A DNA stretch of 64,000 nt. Origin: Dialister sp. (GTDB lineage Bacteria; Bacillota; Negativicutes; Veillonellales; Dialisteraceae). The notes under the pieces are model-generated. The model had not been told where the DNA came from and ran no database searches. It saw nothing but the letters and a program-made list of their open reading frames with translations. A program made the position numbers and the translations under genes. Below are positions 8,848 to 17,625 of the stretch, in pieces. The stretch is taken from NCBI GenBank assembly GCA_022722495.1, contig JAIJLI010000001.1, positions 13,466 to 77,465 of the forward strand, written 5' to 3'. The stretch's first letter is position 1. Each line of letters begins with the position of its first letter.

Positions 8848-11511
8848 TTAATAGTACAACGTATCATCATAAATGCTCTGAGCATTAGGATTTTTGTCTT
8901 CAATTTCTTGCTCTGCAAGTCTGAATCCCTCCTGTAGCTCGCTACCATACTCCATATTCAAACATGGGTACATTCTCATTGCGCAAGGGTCGAGCAAGTC
9001 CATAGAACGGTCTTTTCCAAGATTTCGGTTCATTTCCTTCTTGCTCTGCAACTTCTTCTTTCCACTCTGCATCTTATCAAATCGAACTACCGCGCATTCT
9101 TCCATGAACTCATTCTGTATGGAAACTCTGTATTTGAGGTTTTGATGCGTATAAACCGCATTTGCAACCTTATCAGAGAAAGTAAGCTGTCCTCGCTTAA
9201 TCATGTAGCTCAGTCGCAAGTAACATAGGTCTTTTATTGTCATAGCAGACAAATAATAAATTCCCATTGCCTTTGCTGCTGATATATAAGGGATAGCATC
9301 GGGTATATAGTCATTGAAATACCTACCTGCCGTGGCATCATAGATAATATGGCTTTCTGCTACTCCCTCACTTGCCGCGAACAGCCTAGCTCTTTCTGCA
9401 TTGATTCGCGGTGTCGAGTGCATAACGATTTCGTAATTGACAACGTGGAATCCATTCCACGACAACATCAGAGTATTATCCTTTCCGTAATCTGCCAAGT
9501 CGATTGTTATCCACTTGTCACCATTTACGGCTGGGTCTTTAACGAAACAATCTCTTGCCGCTTGGCTTGGAATCGGTATATCCTCATCCTCTTCTGGGTC
9601 AACATTGAAGTTACCCTCCATAAGAGCTTGTGCCATTCTGCCGCCCGATGCAGCTACAGAACCTAAATAGCCAGAGTTGTTTTCAAGCATCTTCTTGTTT
9701 GAACCAAGTTTACCTTGATAGAAAACAAAGCTCTTAATCATTACTTCATATCCAAAGTTGCCGCCAATGGTTTTAAGCTTTCTGTCTATATCTATTTTAC
9801 ATTTCTCATAGACTTCTCGCTTAGACATCCCCCAAACAACATCCTTAACAGTCGGTCCTGCACAATAGAAATATCTGACTACACCATCACGCTCTGGGAT
9901 GATAAAACCATCTGAACCAATATACCAATCAAGGAATATTCTTGTCCAGTGGCTACGCTTCGGGTTAAGTGTTGCAAAGAACTTACCTGTAAACGTCTTG
10001 CTCTGACCTCTGTTTCGAGTCATAACGTATGAGAAAACTTCCCAAGTCATCTCCGTCAACTCGTCAATCGCAATCAAATCGTACTCCCATCCTTTCGCGC
10101 GCTCTCTCAACTTATCCATATTGGAATCGTCAAGATACGTCAAATCGACAAACGTTCCATTCGGAAATGTAACGCGCGGATTCTCGCTCTCTCTGACTTT
10201 TACAAAATCAGCTCCGAATATCTGTTTAAACTTCTCTACGAATCCTCCACCTGCTTTTTGATTACCAAGTGAACGGCGTGAAATCATTGCACGAAAATAT
10301 GGGTCGGTCATTAACGGCTCTGCCATCGCAAGTACAAGACCATACGAGTTGTGGGTTGTAATGTAATCATCCGTGATATACAAATGCTTTTCATCATCAA
10401 CCAAAATGCACTGGCACTCTGCTCTTCTTACCTTTTTGATAGACACAATCCGTGAATGGTCGTTACTTCGAGCATACTTTCTTGTTTTGTTCCGCTCATT
10501 ATTGTACCTAGCTTTATGTTTCTCGCTTGTGAAGATAATATCGTCAGTGCGTATTACTATGTCGTAAGCAACACCTTTCGTATATTTTTCTCTTCTGTCT
10601 TCTCTGCAAGAACATGTATATCCAAGACTACGACACAGCTCAATAAATGTATCTTTAAGCCTTGCACTTGTCGTAGAGAAGCTATAACTATTATCGTATG
10701 GTTCTACATTTCCATCAGTATCAAACAGACCTGCTAACAATTCTTTGCGCTGCTTTATGCTTGCGAAGAGATAATCTTCGGGTATAAACTTGTTGTACGA
10801 GTACGTTGATAACCCAGCGTTGTCTATATAATTCCAATAATCGTCATTATGTGGCGAAAAGAAATATTTGTTATAATTTGTAATGTCTTCTCTTGTATGA
10901 ATTGTATCTGATAATTGAGCAACCTTTTCTATTATATCTTTTTCAGAATTTGATATAACAAAACAGTGTGAATTACTTCTGCAAGACTTTGTAAGACACC
11001 CATCGCCAAGCATAACACCTAATACGTATGGCGGTATTGGCAGTTCTTTTTCACCAAACTCTATAGCTTTGTTGTTTGGAATGAAATATTTCTTTCCTTG
11101 CGACAAACCATCAATAAGGTCTTTTGTCTGCAAAGTCATAGTCCATCCCCATTCCTTGTTATGGGAACGATACTTATGTACTTGCTTTGGAGTTCGTACC
11201 GTCCATAGATGTTCAAGACCGCATTCACACTTTCGTCCATCTAACGTTGTAAGTTCATACACATCTTTCACGCCTTGTGGAAATACAGCAATCACGGTGG
11301 CAATTCCATCAAATGGAGTCATCACCTTAGAACCAACTTGCATATCGCCCATAGTCTGCCATCCCGATGGTGTTAATATCTTTGCGTTCAAAGGCATTTC
11401 CTTGCCCCCTCCGAGATTTCCACCACCGAAAACCACATCGACATTGCTACTTGCAAAGGACATTTGAAATCCCTCTTGTGGTCTGATTTCTATATCTTTA
11501 TTCGTGTTCAT
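8848..11511 (-). CDS. terL: Terminase large subunit interrupted by an intein
   Basis: 887 residues as encoded, 536 after removal of a 351-residue intein (38-388). The N-extein ends in GGGNLGGGK and the C-extein resumes SYGLVLAM, so splicing restores a Walker A motif, GGGNLGGGKSYG. Walker B is YDLIAIDELTEM. The nuclease domain shows Asp residues in WITIDLADYGKD, HIIYDATAGRY and MDLLDPCAM, as in RNase-H-fold terminase nucleases. TerL powers DNA packaging and cuts concatemers at the portal. The start codon lies only 4 bases downstream of a TATCTTTG promoter element, suggesting a leaderless or near-leaderless mRNA, or a start slightly further in. Confidence 0.93.
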   Translation of the reverse strand: MNTNKDIEIRPQEGFQMSFASSNVDVVFGGGNLGGGKEMPLNAKILTPSGWQTMGDMQVGSKVMTPFDGIATVIAVFPQGVKDVYELTTLDGRKCECGLEHLWTVRTPKQVHKYRSHNKEWGWTMTLQTKDLIDGLSQGKKYFIPNNKAIEFGEKELPIPPYVLGVMLGDGCLTKSCRSNSHCFVISNSEKDIIEKVAQLSDTIHTREDITNYNKYFFSPHNDDYWNYIDNAGLSTYSYNKFIPEDYLFASIKQRKELLAGLFDTDGNVEPYDNSYSFSTTSARLKDTFIELCRSLGYTCSCREDRREKYTKGVAYDIVIRTDDIIFTSEKHKARYNNERNKTRKYARSNDHSRIVSIKKVRRAECQCILVDDEKHLYITDDYITTHNSYGLVLAMAEPLMTDPYFRAMISRRSLGNQKAGGGFVEKFKQIFGADFVKVRESENPRVTFPNGTFVDLTYLDDSNMDKLRERAKGWEYDLIAIDELTEMTWEVFSYVMTRNRGQSKTFTGKFFATLNPKRSHWTRIFLDWYIGSDGFIIPERDGVVRYFYCAGPTVKDVVWGMSKREVYEKCKIDIDRKLKTIGGNFGYEVMIKSFVFYQGKLGSNKKMLENNSGYLGSVAASGGRMAQALMEGNFNVDPEEDEDIPIPSQAARDCFVKDPAVNGDKWITIDLADYGKDNTLMLSWNGFHVVNYEIVMHSTPRINAERARLFAASEGVAESHIIYDATAGRYFNDYIPDAIPYISAAKAMGIYYLSAMTIKDLCYLRLSYMIKRGQLTFSDKVANAVYTHQNLKYRVSIQNEFMEECAVVRFDKMQSGKKKLQSKKEMNRNLGKDRSMDLLDPCAMRMYPCLNMEYGSELQEGFRLAEQEIEDKNPNAQSIYDDTLYY
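10348..11400 (-). other. Intein with LAGLIDADG homing endonuclease, class-3-like
   Basis: In-frame insertion of 351 codons exactly between Lys37 and Ser389 of the Walker A loop of TerL. The intein starts at Glu38 (EMPLNAKILTPSGWQTMGD), so the usual Cys/Ser at position 1 is absent. It ends in TTHN followed by Ser. A Trp in EHLW (W103), a Cys in QCILVDD (C368) and a Thr in the terminal TTHN fit the W-C-T signature of class 3 inteins. Two dodecapeptide motifs, YVLGVMLGDG (162-171) and LLAGLFDTDG (258-267), identify a LAGLIDADG endonuclease. Boundaries are fixed by restoration of the P-loop. Confidence 0.88.
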
Positions 11512-11515
11512 GCTG

Positions 11516-11523
11516 CAAAGATA
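11516..11523 (-). promoter_or_regulatory. Leftward promoter -7 element for terL operon
   Basis: The minus strand reads TATCTTTG, matching the Bacteroidota -7 consensus TAnnTTTG, only 4 bases before the terL ATG. No clear TTTG -33 element is found at the normal spacing. It is paired head to head with the rightward element at 11620. Confidence 0.6.
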
Positions 11524-11619
11524 CCTAATTTATAATATATAATAGCGTGAAAATAATTCTATATTGGTTACGTAACAAATAGAGTTTCTAAAAACAAATA
11601 AATCAACACATTATTTAAT

Positions 11620-11627
11620 TATCTTTG
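11620..11627 (+). promoter_or_regulatory. Rightward promoter -7 element for capsid/tail operon
   Basis: TATCTTTG followed by CAGCAG, the same core as the divergent terL promoter 97 bases away. It lies 26 bases upstream of the scaffold ATG at 11653. The -33 element is weak, so activation by a phage late regulator is possible. Confidence 0.6.
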
Positions 11628-11652
11628 CAGCAGAATTTTAAAAATTAGTAAT

Positions 11653-12282
11653 ATGAAGTTTACAAAACAACAACTTTTAGACACCCTAAAAGCAAAGCTC
11701 ACTGCAAACGGAAAACACCTTTCCATCAGTGAAAAGACAATCAAGAGTTTGAGTGATTCACACTTTGACCTCTTAGTTGGTGAAGATACAGAGTTAGATG
11801 ATTTGGTGAAGAAGATTTTGCCGCAGTATGTTTCCCTTAACGGCAACTACGAGAAGGACAATGCCGACTTCATCAAGAAATGGAACGATGAGCATCCAGA
11901 CATTAAGCCAAATCCAAAGGACGATGACAAAGAGCCTTCGGCTGTTGAAAAGAAGCTTTTGGAACGCTTGGAAGCTCTAGAGAAGAAGGATGCAGAGTAC
12001 GAAGCATCTAAGCTTGTATCACAGAAACGTAGTGAACTTCTCGCCAAGTTCAAGGAGAAAGGTATCAACGATAGTAAGTGGATTGACAAGTACATGAGCA
12101 AGTTGAACCTCACAAAGGATTCTGACATCGAACAGGAATTTACGGATGCAGAGGAGTTCTACAATCTCTCTCATTCGAAGCCAAACAACAACACTCCAGG
12201 TAGTGCTGGCGGTGGTGACAATGACAAGGCTGACGATTTCTCTGATGTTGTGGGTATCGTGAACCCTGACGCAGGCGAATAA
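11653..12282 (+). CDS. Probable capsid scaffold protein
   Basis: A 209-residue, highly charged protein. The first 75 residues are helical (KFTKQQLLDTLKAKL to ILPQYV). The centre holds a predicted coiled coil of Glu/Lys heptads (AVEKKLLERLEALEKKDAEYEASKL and onward to about 140). The C-terminus is Gly/Asn/Asp-rich and disordered. Its composition and its place just before the capsid genes match phage scaffolding proteins, which fill the procapsid and are lost on maturation. It is the first gene of the rightward late block. Confidence 0.65.
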   Translation: MKFTKQQLLDTLKAKLTANGKHLSISEKTIKSLSDSHFDLLVGEDTELDDLVKKILPQYVSLNGNYEKDNADFIKKWNDEHPDIKPNPKDDDKEPSAVEKKLLERLEALEKKDAEYEASKLVSQKRSELLAKFKEKGINDSKWIDKYMSKLNLTKDSDIEQEFTDAEEFYNLSHSKPNNNTPGSAGGGDNDKADDFSDVVGIVNPDAGE

Positions 12283-12317
12283 CATTATTCATTCACTATT
12301 AAACAAATTTACAAATT

Positions 12318-13088
12318 ATGGCAGCAGCAGATGATTTCTATTTGAAGCATGGGTATGGCGGTCACTTTGGCGGTCGTACACTTATCCAAGCACATGGTAA
12401 GATTGGCGGTCATAGAAGCGTTTTCATTAACCTCGTAAGCGGCAACAAGGACGCATTCGTTTACCCTCCTTTTGGTGGTGTTATCACAAATCCGTTCAAG
12501 GGTCGCGCTAAGGCTTACGCAGGTGATTTTTGCGAATATGACCCAGACACTTACGGCAAGAATGGCGGTCAGACCGTCAAGATTTTGAAGTATTACGAGT
12601 TGGCAAAGGAGGCTACAAACACCGATACCGACATTTTGATTGTCAATGATGGCTATCATCACATTCCTTTTGCAGGTGATAATATCATGGTGGCACAGTC
12701 AGACTTTACGAAGAAGTCTTTGGGTGTTACCGTTACAGCTGTAGAGAAAACAACCAAAGGTGGCAAGGATGTTTGGAAGCTCACTCTTTCAGCGACTCTT
12801 GCAGTTGCATTGAAGGTTGGCGATATTCTCGTAGAAGCAGAAAAGGCAGGCGCAACCGTAGCTCCTATGGTTACAAATCCTAACACTTACTTCGACCGCG
12901 ACAACGACTTCTTCTATGACCCTAACTTGTCAACCAATGTTGAGGAAGGTGAAGGTGCTCAGTACTCTTACACTCCAGCATTGATTAAGGATTCAAGAGT
13001 AATCTTGAACTTGGCAAAGTGCAACAAGCTTCCACCAGCCGTACTTGCAATGAACACAAGAACAGAGAACGGATGGTTCGGATTCTAA
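12318..13088 (+). CDS. Capsid-associated (decoration/head-fibre type) protein
   Basis: A 256-residue protein starting MAAADDFYLKHGYGGHFGG. It has Gly-rich N-terminal segments, then beta-rich sequence (VTVTAVEKTTKGGKDVWKLTLSATLAVALKVGDILVEA) and a Tyr/Asn-rich end. It lies between scaffold and major capsid. In other phages that position holds decoration proteins, head fibres or a protease, but no protease motif is visible. The structural role rests on position and composition. Confidence 0.55.
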   Translation: MAAADDFYLKHGYGGHFGGRTLIQAHGKIGGHRSVFINLVSGNKDAFVYPPFGGVITNPFKGRAKAYAGDFCEYDPDTYGKNGGQTVKILKYYELAKEATNTDTDILIVNDGYHHIPFAGDNIMVAQSDFTKKSLGVTVTAVEKTTKGGKDVWKLTLSATLAVALKVGDILVEAEKAGATVAPMVTNPNTYFDRDNDFFYDPNLSTNVEEGEGAQYSYTPALIKDSRVILNLAKCNKLPPAVLAMNTRTENGWFGF

Positions 13089-13148
13089 CCGCTCCAATTC
13101 AATAGGATAACAATAGGATAACATATCATTAATTTAAGTATTCAGGAT

Positions 13149-14330
13149 ATGCAACAATTTGATTTTAACAATTCGAGATACGCCAAGTTGTTCTCTTCTA
13201 AGGATAACATCAACTTTCTGAGAACCTTCTTGAACACCAAGGGGTTGCTCTATACCAACTATGGCTGGTATCTCACACAAGGTCGTAGAGCTTCTATGCC
13301 TACACCTACAGACTACGATGGCGTGGCTTCATTCAGCATCAAGTCTCGCAAGGCAGAGGCAGCTCCTTTGATGCACCTTCGCGCTCCACTTGGTGATGCT
13401 CCAGAAATGGATAACGAGGGCTTGGAGATGTACACAGGTACAATTCCAGACTTTATCGGTTACAAGTGGTCTGAGAACGCAAGACAACGCGAGTATAAGG
13501 AAAAACTCTTTGAGCAGTTCGGCAACGATGCAGACCTTATGGCTGCTTGGGTGCGCGATGTTGTTCAGGTAGGTAAGAACTCAGCAGAGGCAACACTCTC
13601 CAACTTGACCGCACAGATTATGACAACTGCAAAGATGAGTTGGAAGGGCAAGGGTGAAGGCTTGCAGCAGTTCTTGCAGAAGGTTGAACCATTCCCAACA
13701 GAGAACCGCAAGAAGGCTGGTGCAAAGGCTTGGACTGACCCAGACTGCAACCTTATCTCACAGATGAGAAAGATTGAGGACGATTATCGCGATGAGCGTG
13801 GCGGTACTGAGATTTCTCTCGTATGGAAGATGACTCGTAAGATGTACCGCGATGTATTCTTGCAGAACAAGGAGGTTAAGGAGTGGTACATCAACTGGTG
13901 CAAGGCTCACGACCGCGCATATACTGCAAATATGCAGATTTTGGACGAAGACTTCAAGAAATCACTTTCCGACATGACAGGTCTTTCGCCTATCGAGATT
14001 GTCGTTGAGAAGGAGCGCAACAAGACTGTTACAACTGACGCATTCGTGCAAGGTTGGGATGATAAGATTGTTGTACTTTGCCCTATCGGTGATAGCGTTG
14101 AGTTCAAGTGGACTCCTATCTACGACCAGACACTTCAACAGAAGTATGGCGCAAAGAACATTGATGTTTCTTGGGCTTCAATCGCTGACGGACTCGTTAC
14201 CGTAGGAAACTACGCAATGGATAACGGTCAGTTCCGCGAGTGGCAGACTAAGGTCATGATGTCTGCTTGCCCTGCACTTCTCGACTTTATGAACCACGTA
14301 ATCATTGATACCTCAACAGCAGGTAATTAA
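13149..14330 (+). CDS. Major capsid protein
   Basis: A 393-residue protein of the expected size and position between scaffold and connector genes. It starts MQQFDFNNSRYAKLF. Features include a helix near residues 170-185 (LSNLTAQIMTTAKMSWKG-like), an E-loop-like charged region, and a C-terminal beta-rich part (TTDAFVQGWDDKIVVLCPIGDSVEFKWTPIYDQ). It forms the icosahedral shell around the DNA. The HK97 fold is assumed, not shown. Confidence 0.72.
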   Translation: MQQFDFNNSRYAKLFSSKDNINFLRTFLNTKGLLYTNYGWYLTQGRRASMPTPTDYDGVASFSIKSRKAEAAPLMHLRAPLGDAPEMDNEGLEMYTGTIPDFIGYKWSENARQREYKEKLFEQFGNDADLMAAWVRDVVQVGKNSAEATLSNLTAQIMTTAKMSWKGKGEGLQQFLQKVEPFPTENRKKAGAKAWTDPDCNLISQMRKIEDDYRDERGGTEISLVWKMTRKMYRDVFLQNKEVKEWYINWCKAHDRAYTANMQILDEDFKKSLSDMTGLSPIEIVVEKERNKTVTTDAFVQGWDDKIVVLCPIGDSVEFKWTPIYDQTLQQKYGAKNIDVSWASIADGLVTVGNYAMDNGQFREWQTKVMMSACPALLDFMNHVIIDTSTAGN

Positions 14331-14379
14331 TGGTGGTTCACTCACAATATACGATAACATTTAATTCATTTATCTCTCA

Positions 14380-14766
14380 ATGGCAGCATCGAAGTTTGAC
14401 ATATTGGACTATCTTAGCGGCATGACTAACTTTGTCTTTGACAAGTCGGCATTAAACAATGTCGCTTTGGATTGCGGCGTTTCTGATGTCGAGTCTTATT
14501 TGGACTTGACAGAAGAACAGAAAGACAGATGTAAGATTGCACTCTTGGAAAAGATTGTGTTCGGTGTCTATCAGACAGCATCGACCACAAACCAACATGG
14601 CGCATATACTCTTACGGTAGGTGCTCAGACCATTACATCGGCTGCATTGCTGAGTATCAAATCAGAACTCAAAAGACTTTACAAGAAGTATGGAGAGGAT
14701 GAAAAACTTGAAGCTCTCAATGAAACCGATGGAGAGGTTAAATGGATTAAAGAAACAGATTGGTAA
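14380..14766 (+). CDS. Head-tail connector protein
   Basis: A 128-residue, mostly helical protein (FDILDYLSGMTNFVFDKSALNNVALDCGV, then YLDLTEEQKDRCKIALLEKI). Its size, helicity and place directly after the major capsid gene fit the gp6/gp15 family of connector proteins that dock beneath the portal. The next gene starts 4 bases after its stop, so the two are probably co-translated. Confidence 0.6.
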   Translation: MAASKFDILDYLSGMTNFVFDKSALNNVALDCGVSDVESYLDLTEEQKDRCKIALLEKIVFGVYQTASTTNQHGAYTLTVGAQTITSAALLSIKSELKRLYKKYGEDEKLEALNETDGEVKWIKETDW

Positions 14767-14769
14767 GCT

Positions 14770-15195
14770 ATGTACACTGACAGAAATGCTTTGGATGAAT
14801 ATGCCTATCATGGCGTGTTCTACCGCTCGGAACAAAAACCGAAAGAAGATGGAGACCTTATCGGAAGCGATGGGGATATGTTAGGTGATACTGATACTAG
14901 CTCAGACGAAACAGAAAATGTAGAAACTATCATTTTTGAAACTGATTGCGATATTCAGGAAACCAACAAACTCTTTAATTCGGGTGTTGTTACGCTAGGA
15001 TATACAATCTATTTTCCGATGCCAACGAAAGAAGGAGAAGACGGAAAAGATGAAGAATATATTCCTGAAGGTTTGAATGCAGGCATTCGTTTCCGTGGAA
15101 AGATGTACGGAATGGACGTTGACGGAATGGTTATTGGCGTTTATCCGACACAAATGCATGGATGTGTAGCTTACATCAAGGGTACTGACATTTAG
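14770..15195 (+). CDS. Head-closure / neck protein
   Basis: A 141-residue protein with a predicted beta-rich C-terminal half (GVVTLGYTIYFPMP, GIRFRGKMYGMDVDGMVIGVYP) and an acidic insert around residues 25-55. It occupies the slot where siphophages encode the head-closure stopper. It ends with TAG, which matters because it shows amber codons act as normal stops in this genome. Confidence 0.55.
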   Translation: MYTDRNALDEYAYHGVFYRSEQKPKEDGDLIGSDGDMLGDTDTSSDETENVETIIFETDCDIQETNKLFNSGVVTLGYTIYFPMPTKEGEDGKDEEYIPEGLNAGIRFRGKMYGMDVDGMVIGVYPTQMHGCVAYIKGTDI

Positions 15196-15236
15196 TTTTT
15201 TCATCATAAGGTAAAATGTATTTAGGATAACAAGGT

Positions 15237-15635
15237 ATGGCACAGAGGATTAATCGCAGATTATCTCGAATTGAGAATTTCTTTTCGATGCTTCTTACTA
15301 AGGGAAAAATCTCAGACAACATATTTGTCGGGGAATTACCACCTACAACTAGTAAGAACTGGGATGATTTTGTCAATGTTGACGTAGGTCAGCAAAGAGA
15401 TTATGGCGGTTATTCTTCTGGCTATGCTAACATTTATCTCTATGCAAGACCAAAGGGAACTCCACTTAGAAAGAACGTTAAACTACTTGACAAGATGGAA
15501 GGAATCCTTGACGATGTGATTAAACAATCTAATAATAAGGACTATACAATTCAAGTTCTTTACCGTGATAGCGGATATGATTCAAATCGTCAGTTCCATT
15601 TTCAGATGATTTCTGTTTCAGTTATCGCAAGATAA
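15237..15635 (+). CDS. Tail-terminator-like protein
   Basis: A 132-residue basic protein starting MAQRINRRLSRIENFFSML. It contains GELPPTTSKNWDDFVNVDVGQQRDYGG and a conserved-looking strand YSSGYANIYLYARPKG. The last third (YTIQVLYRDSGYDSNRQFHFQMISVSVIAR) is a beta strand pair, as expected of tail terminator or tail-completion proteins. It directly precedes the tail tube gene. The assignment rests on gene order and fold impression. Confidence 0.55.
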   Translation: MAQRINRRLSRIENFFSMLLTKGKISDNIFVGELPPTTSKNWDDFVNVDVGQQRDYGGYSSGYANIYLYARPKGTPLRKNVKLLDKMEGILDDVIKQSNNKDYTIQVLYRDSGYDSNRQFHFQMISVSVIAR

Positions 15636-15679
15636 ATATATAAAATCTATTAAATGTAACATTTAAAACTCATTATATT

Positions 15680-16270
15680 ATGGCGAAAAAGGTTATAAAT
15701 ACTGGTGCGGGAGCTGTCAAGTTCATCAAGCCAGATTATATTGTTGCCACATTGTTCGATGGCACAGAGACCGATGAATCTGCTCCAAAGGGTGATTCTT
15801 ACATTCTTGAGGATGTTATTGAGGACACGACATCTATTTCACAAGATGATAACGATACCACCGATATTGAGTGTGAGACTTCTGACTCTCCTATCATTTC
15901 CATTGTTAAGCTTGGTAAGTGGCAGTTTGCGGCAGAGATTGGAGATACGCAGAAGGAACTTTTGGCTGCATTGTGTGACTTTACAGACGATGCAACAGGA
16001 AAGAAGACTCTTGCACCTTCGATTTACAAAGCAAAGTATGCAAAGATTGATGTTGTACAGGTTCAACCTAATGGAACTACAATGGAGGCTTACGTTCTTC
16101 CAAAGGTTCAGCTCAATTCTAAGTTGACTATTGAGTCTCTCAATTCAAACTTGGCTCGTATTGCATTGGCTGGTACAGCCAAGGATATTGCGCTTACCGT
16201 TGGTGCTAAGACTGTTCGCACACCATTCTATGTTGACCACAACTATTCATTGCCAACGGCAAATGAGTAA
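15680..16270 (+). CDS. Major tail (tube) protein
   Basis: A 196-residue protein starting MAKKVINTGAGAVKFIKPD. The beta-rich body (SPIISIVKLGKWQFAAEIGDTQKELLAALCDFTDDATG, then VLPKVQLNSKLTIESLNSNLARIALAGTAKDI) matches the pattern of siphophage tail tube proteins, including the alternating strands that form the tube wall. It stands five genes before the tape measure. A non-contractile or long tail is inferred because no sheath gene is seen next to it. Confidence 0.65.
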   Translation: MAKKVINTGAGAVKFIKPDYIVATLFDGTETDESAPKGDSYILEDVIEDTTSISQDDNDTTDIECETSDSPIISIVKLGKWQFAAEIGDTQKELLAALCDFTDDATGKKTLAPSIYKAKYAKIDVVQVQPNGTTMEAYVLPKVQLNSKLTIESLNSNLARIALAGTAKDIALTVGAKTVRTPFYVDHNYSLPTANE

Positions 16271-16354
16271 TTTCGGTTCTTCAACAATTCTCGACTATAT
16301 ACAACAATGGGGCGGCGGCTTTAATGCTGTCCGCTCCTTTTTAAGTTTAAGATT

Positions 16355-16828
16355 ATGGGTAAATTCAGAGCAATGGCTATTCAATATATTGCTGACGAAC
16401 TATCTAAAGATGGTCAAAAAGTTATTGATGCGTGTATAAAAGAAGTAACATACACACATAGAACTTATAATCTTTACGATTCTTATGGTTGGTGTGTATA
16501 TTATGATGGAAGAATCAAAGATATGGGATTTATAGACCCATATCCACGTGCTAGTGAGTTCAAGTATTGGGGTAAGGGCGAAAATAAGAGACCTGTATCA
16601 GGAAGGAAAGAAATCGAAAACTTCTTCAACGAATACAAAGCGACAAAAGATACTTTTGAACTTGTAATTGCTGCTGCTATGCCGTATGCCGAGATACTTG
16701 AAACAGGCGGTGGTAACTTGAAACATAAGTATAAGGTAATATCTATGTCTTATCAAAAACTTCAAGCATTATCAGCAAAGTATGGCGGTGCTTACGTAGC
16801 CGCTTTATCTAACGGAAAGAAAATATAA
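16355..16828 (+). CDS. HK97 gp10-like tail-completion protein
   Basis: A 157-residue protein. The N-terminal helix (FRAMAIQYIADELSKDGQKVIDACIKEV) is followed by RTYNLYDSYGWCVYYDG, which resembles the 'TGNLRDS' signature of HK97 gp10-type proteins. PYAEILETGGG near the C-terminus resembles the 'YA..lEfGt' signature. The ATG is the first in frame after an 84-base gap. It probably works at the head-tail joint, although it is placed after the tail tube gene. Confidence 0.6.
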   Translation: MGKFRAMAIQYIADELSKDGQKVIDACIKEVTYTHRTYNLYDSYGWCVYYDGRIKDMGFIDPYPRASEFKYWGKGENKRPVSGRKEIENFFNEYKATKDTFELVIAAAMPYAEILETGGGNLKHKYKVISMSYQKLQALSAKYGGAYVAALSNGKKI

Positions 16829-16830
16829 CT

Positions 16831-17385
16831 ATGACAGTATATAGAGCACAAAAAGACCCGAATAAGGCTAAGAAACAAGCTGTAGAAGACGAGAATAAGG
16901 TGTTGCCTAGTTCTCCTTTGTCTGATGCGGCAATGGAACGCCTGGCGCAAATTATGAATGATTCTCCTACAATTGTAAAACTACAAGGTACAGAGTGGGA
17001 GATAAGAGCATTAAAGCCAGGCACTCAATGGATGATTGCAGAGGAGGCTTGCAAGATAGTCAAGGGCGAAAACTTATCAATGGGTGATGTTATTAAGGAG
17101 TTTGCTATCAACATTCCATCTGTGGCAAGAGTAATCACACTATCCTTGCTCAATGACAAGAAACGCATTGATTCTGAGGAATACCAACAAGTTTACGACC
17201 AGTTGCTTTGGGGAGACTATGACATCAAGGATTGGGCAACATTACTCGTTGAGATTCTCAATTTGTTAGATGTGGATTTTTTCTTCGCGAGTACCAATGT
17301 GATTCAGACCGTCCGCAATCAAGCTCTGATGAGGAAGAAACAAGCAGCCGAATTATCCCCTCACGAACAGAATACGGACAAATGA
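16831..17385 (+). CDS. Tail assembly chaperone
   Basis: A 184-residue protein just upstream of the tape measure. The basic N-terminus is followed by a central helical domain (LKPGTQWMIAEEACKIVKGENLSMGDVIKEFAINIPSVARVITLSLL) and a Gln/Lys-rich end. Position and helical content fit lambda gpG-type chaperones, which bind the tape measure before tail polymerisation. It starts two bases after the preceding stop. Confidence 0.55.
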   Translation: MTVYRAQKDPNKAKKQAVEDENKVLPSSPLSDAAMERLAQIMNDSPTIVKLQGTEWEIRALKPGTQWMIAEEACKIVKGENLSMGDVIKEFAINIPSVARVITLSLLNDKKRIDSEEYQQVYDQLLWGDYDIKDWATLLVEILNLLDVDFFFASTNVIQTVRNQALMRKKQAAELSPHEQNTDK

Positions 17386-17606
17386 TAGATTTCTTACGTG
17401 CCAACACATGGTGCTCGCAAGAAGAATATAAGTGGAGAATGACCGTTCCGCAGATTCGCCTCGCGTCTATGGATTTTACTCACATAGAGTACATATCGTC
17501 AGATAAAGGCAACAATCAGAAGAACGACAAATTAAAGAATGCAAAGGTAATCAATGGCGCAGAGGATTTACGAAACCTCAATGACCTTGGAATACCTATT
17601 TTATAA
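17382..17606 (+). CDS. Second small tail chaperone candidate
   Basis: A 74-residue protein (MIDFLRANTWCSQEEYKWRMTVPQIRLASMD) that begins inside the stop of the previous gene (ATGA overlap). In many siphophages the two chaperone products are made by frameshifting. Here a simple stop-start overlap is seen and no obvious slippery heptamer, so it is taken as a coupled separate gene rather than a frameshift product. Confidence 0.55.
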   Translation: MIDFLRANTWCSQEEYKWRMTVPQIRLASMDFTHIEYISSDKGNNQKNDKLKNAKVINGAEDLRNLNDLGIPIL

Positions 17607-17625
17607 ACTCTTAAACTTTTGAATT

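Noticed and set aside
17382-17606. Frameshifted tail chaperone product
   Set aside because: A simple ATGA stop-start overlap is present and no slippery heptamer was seen.
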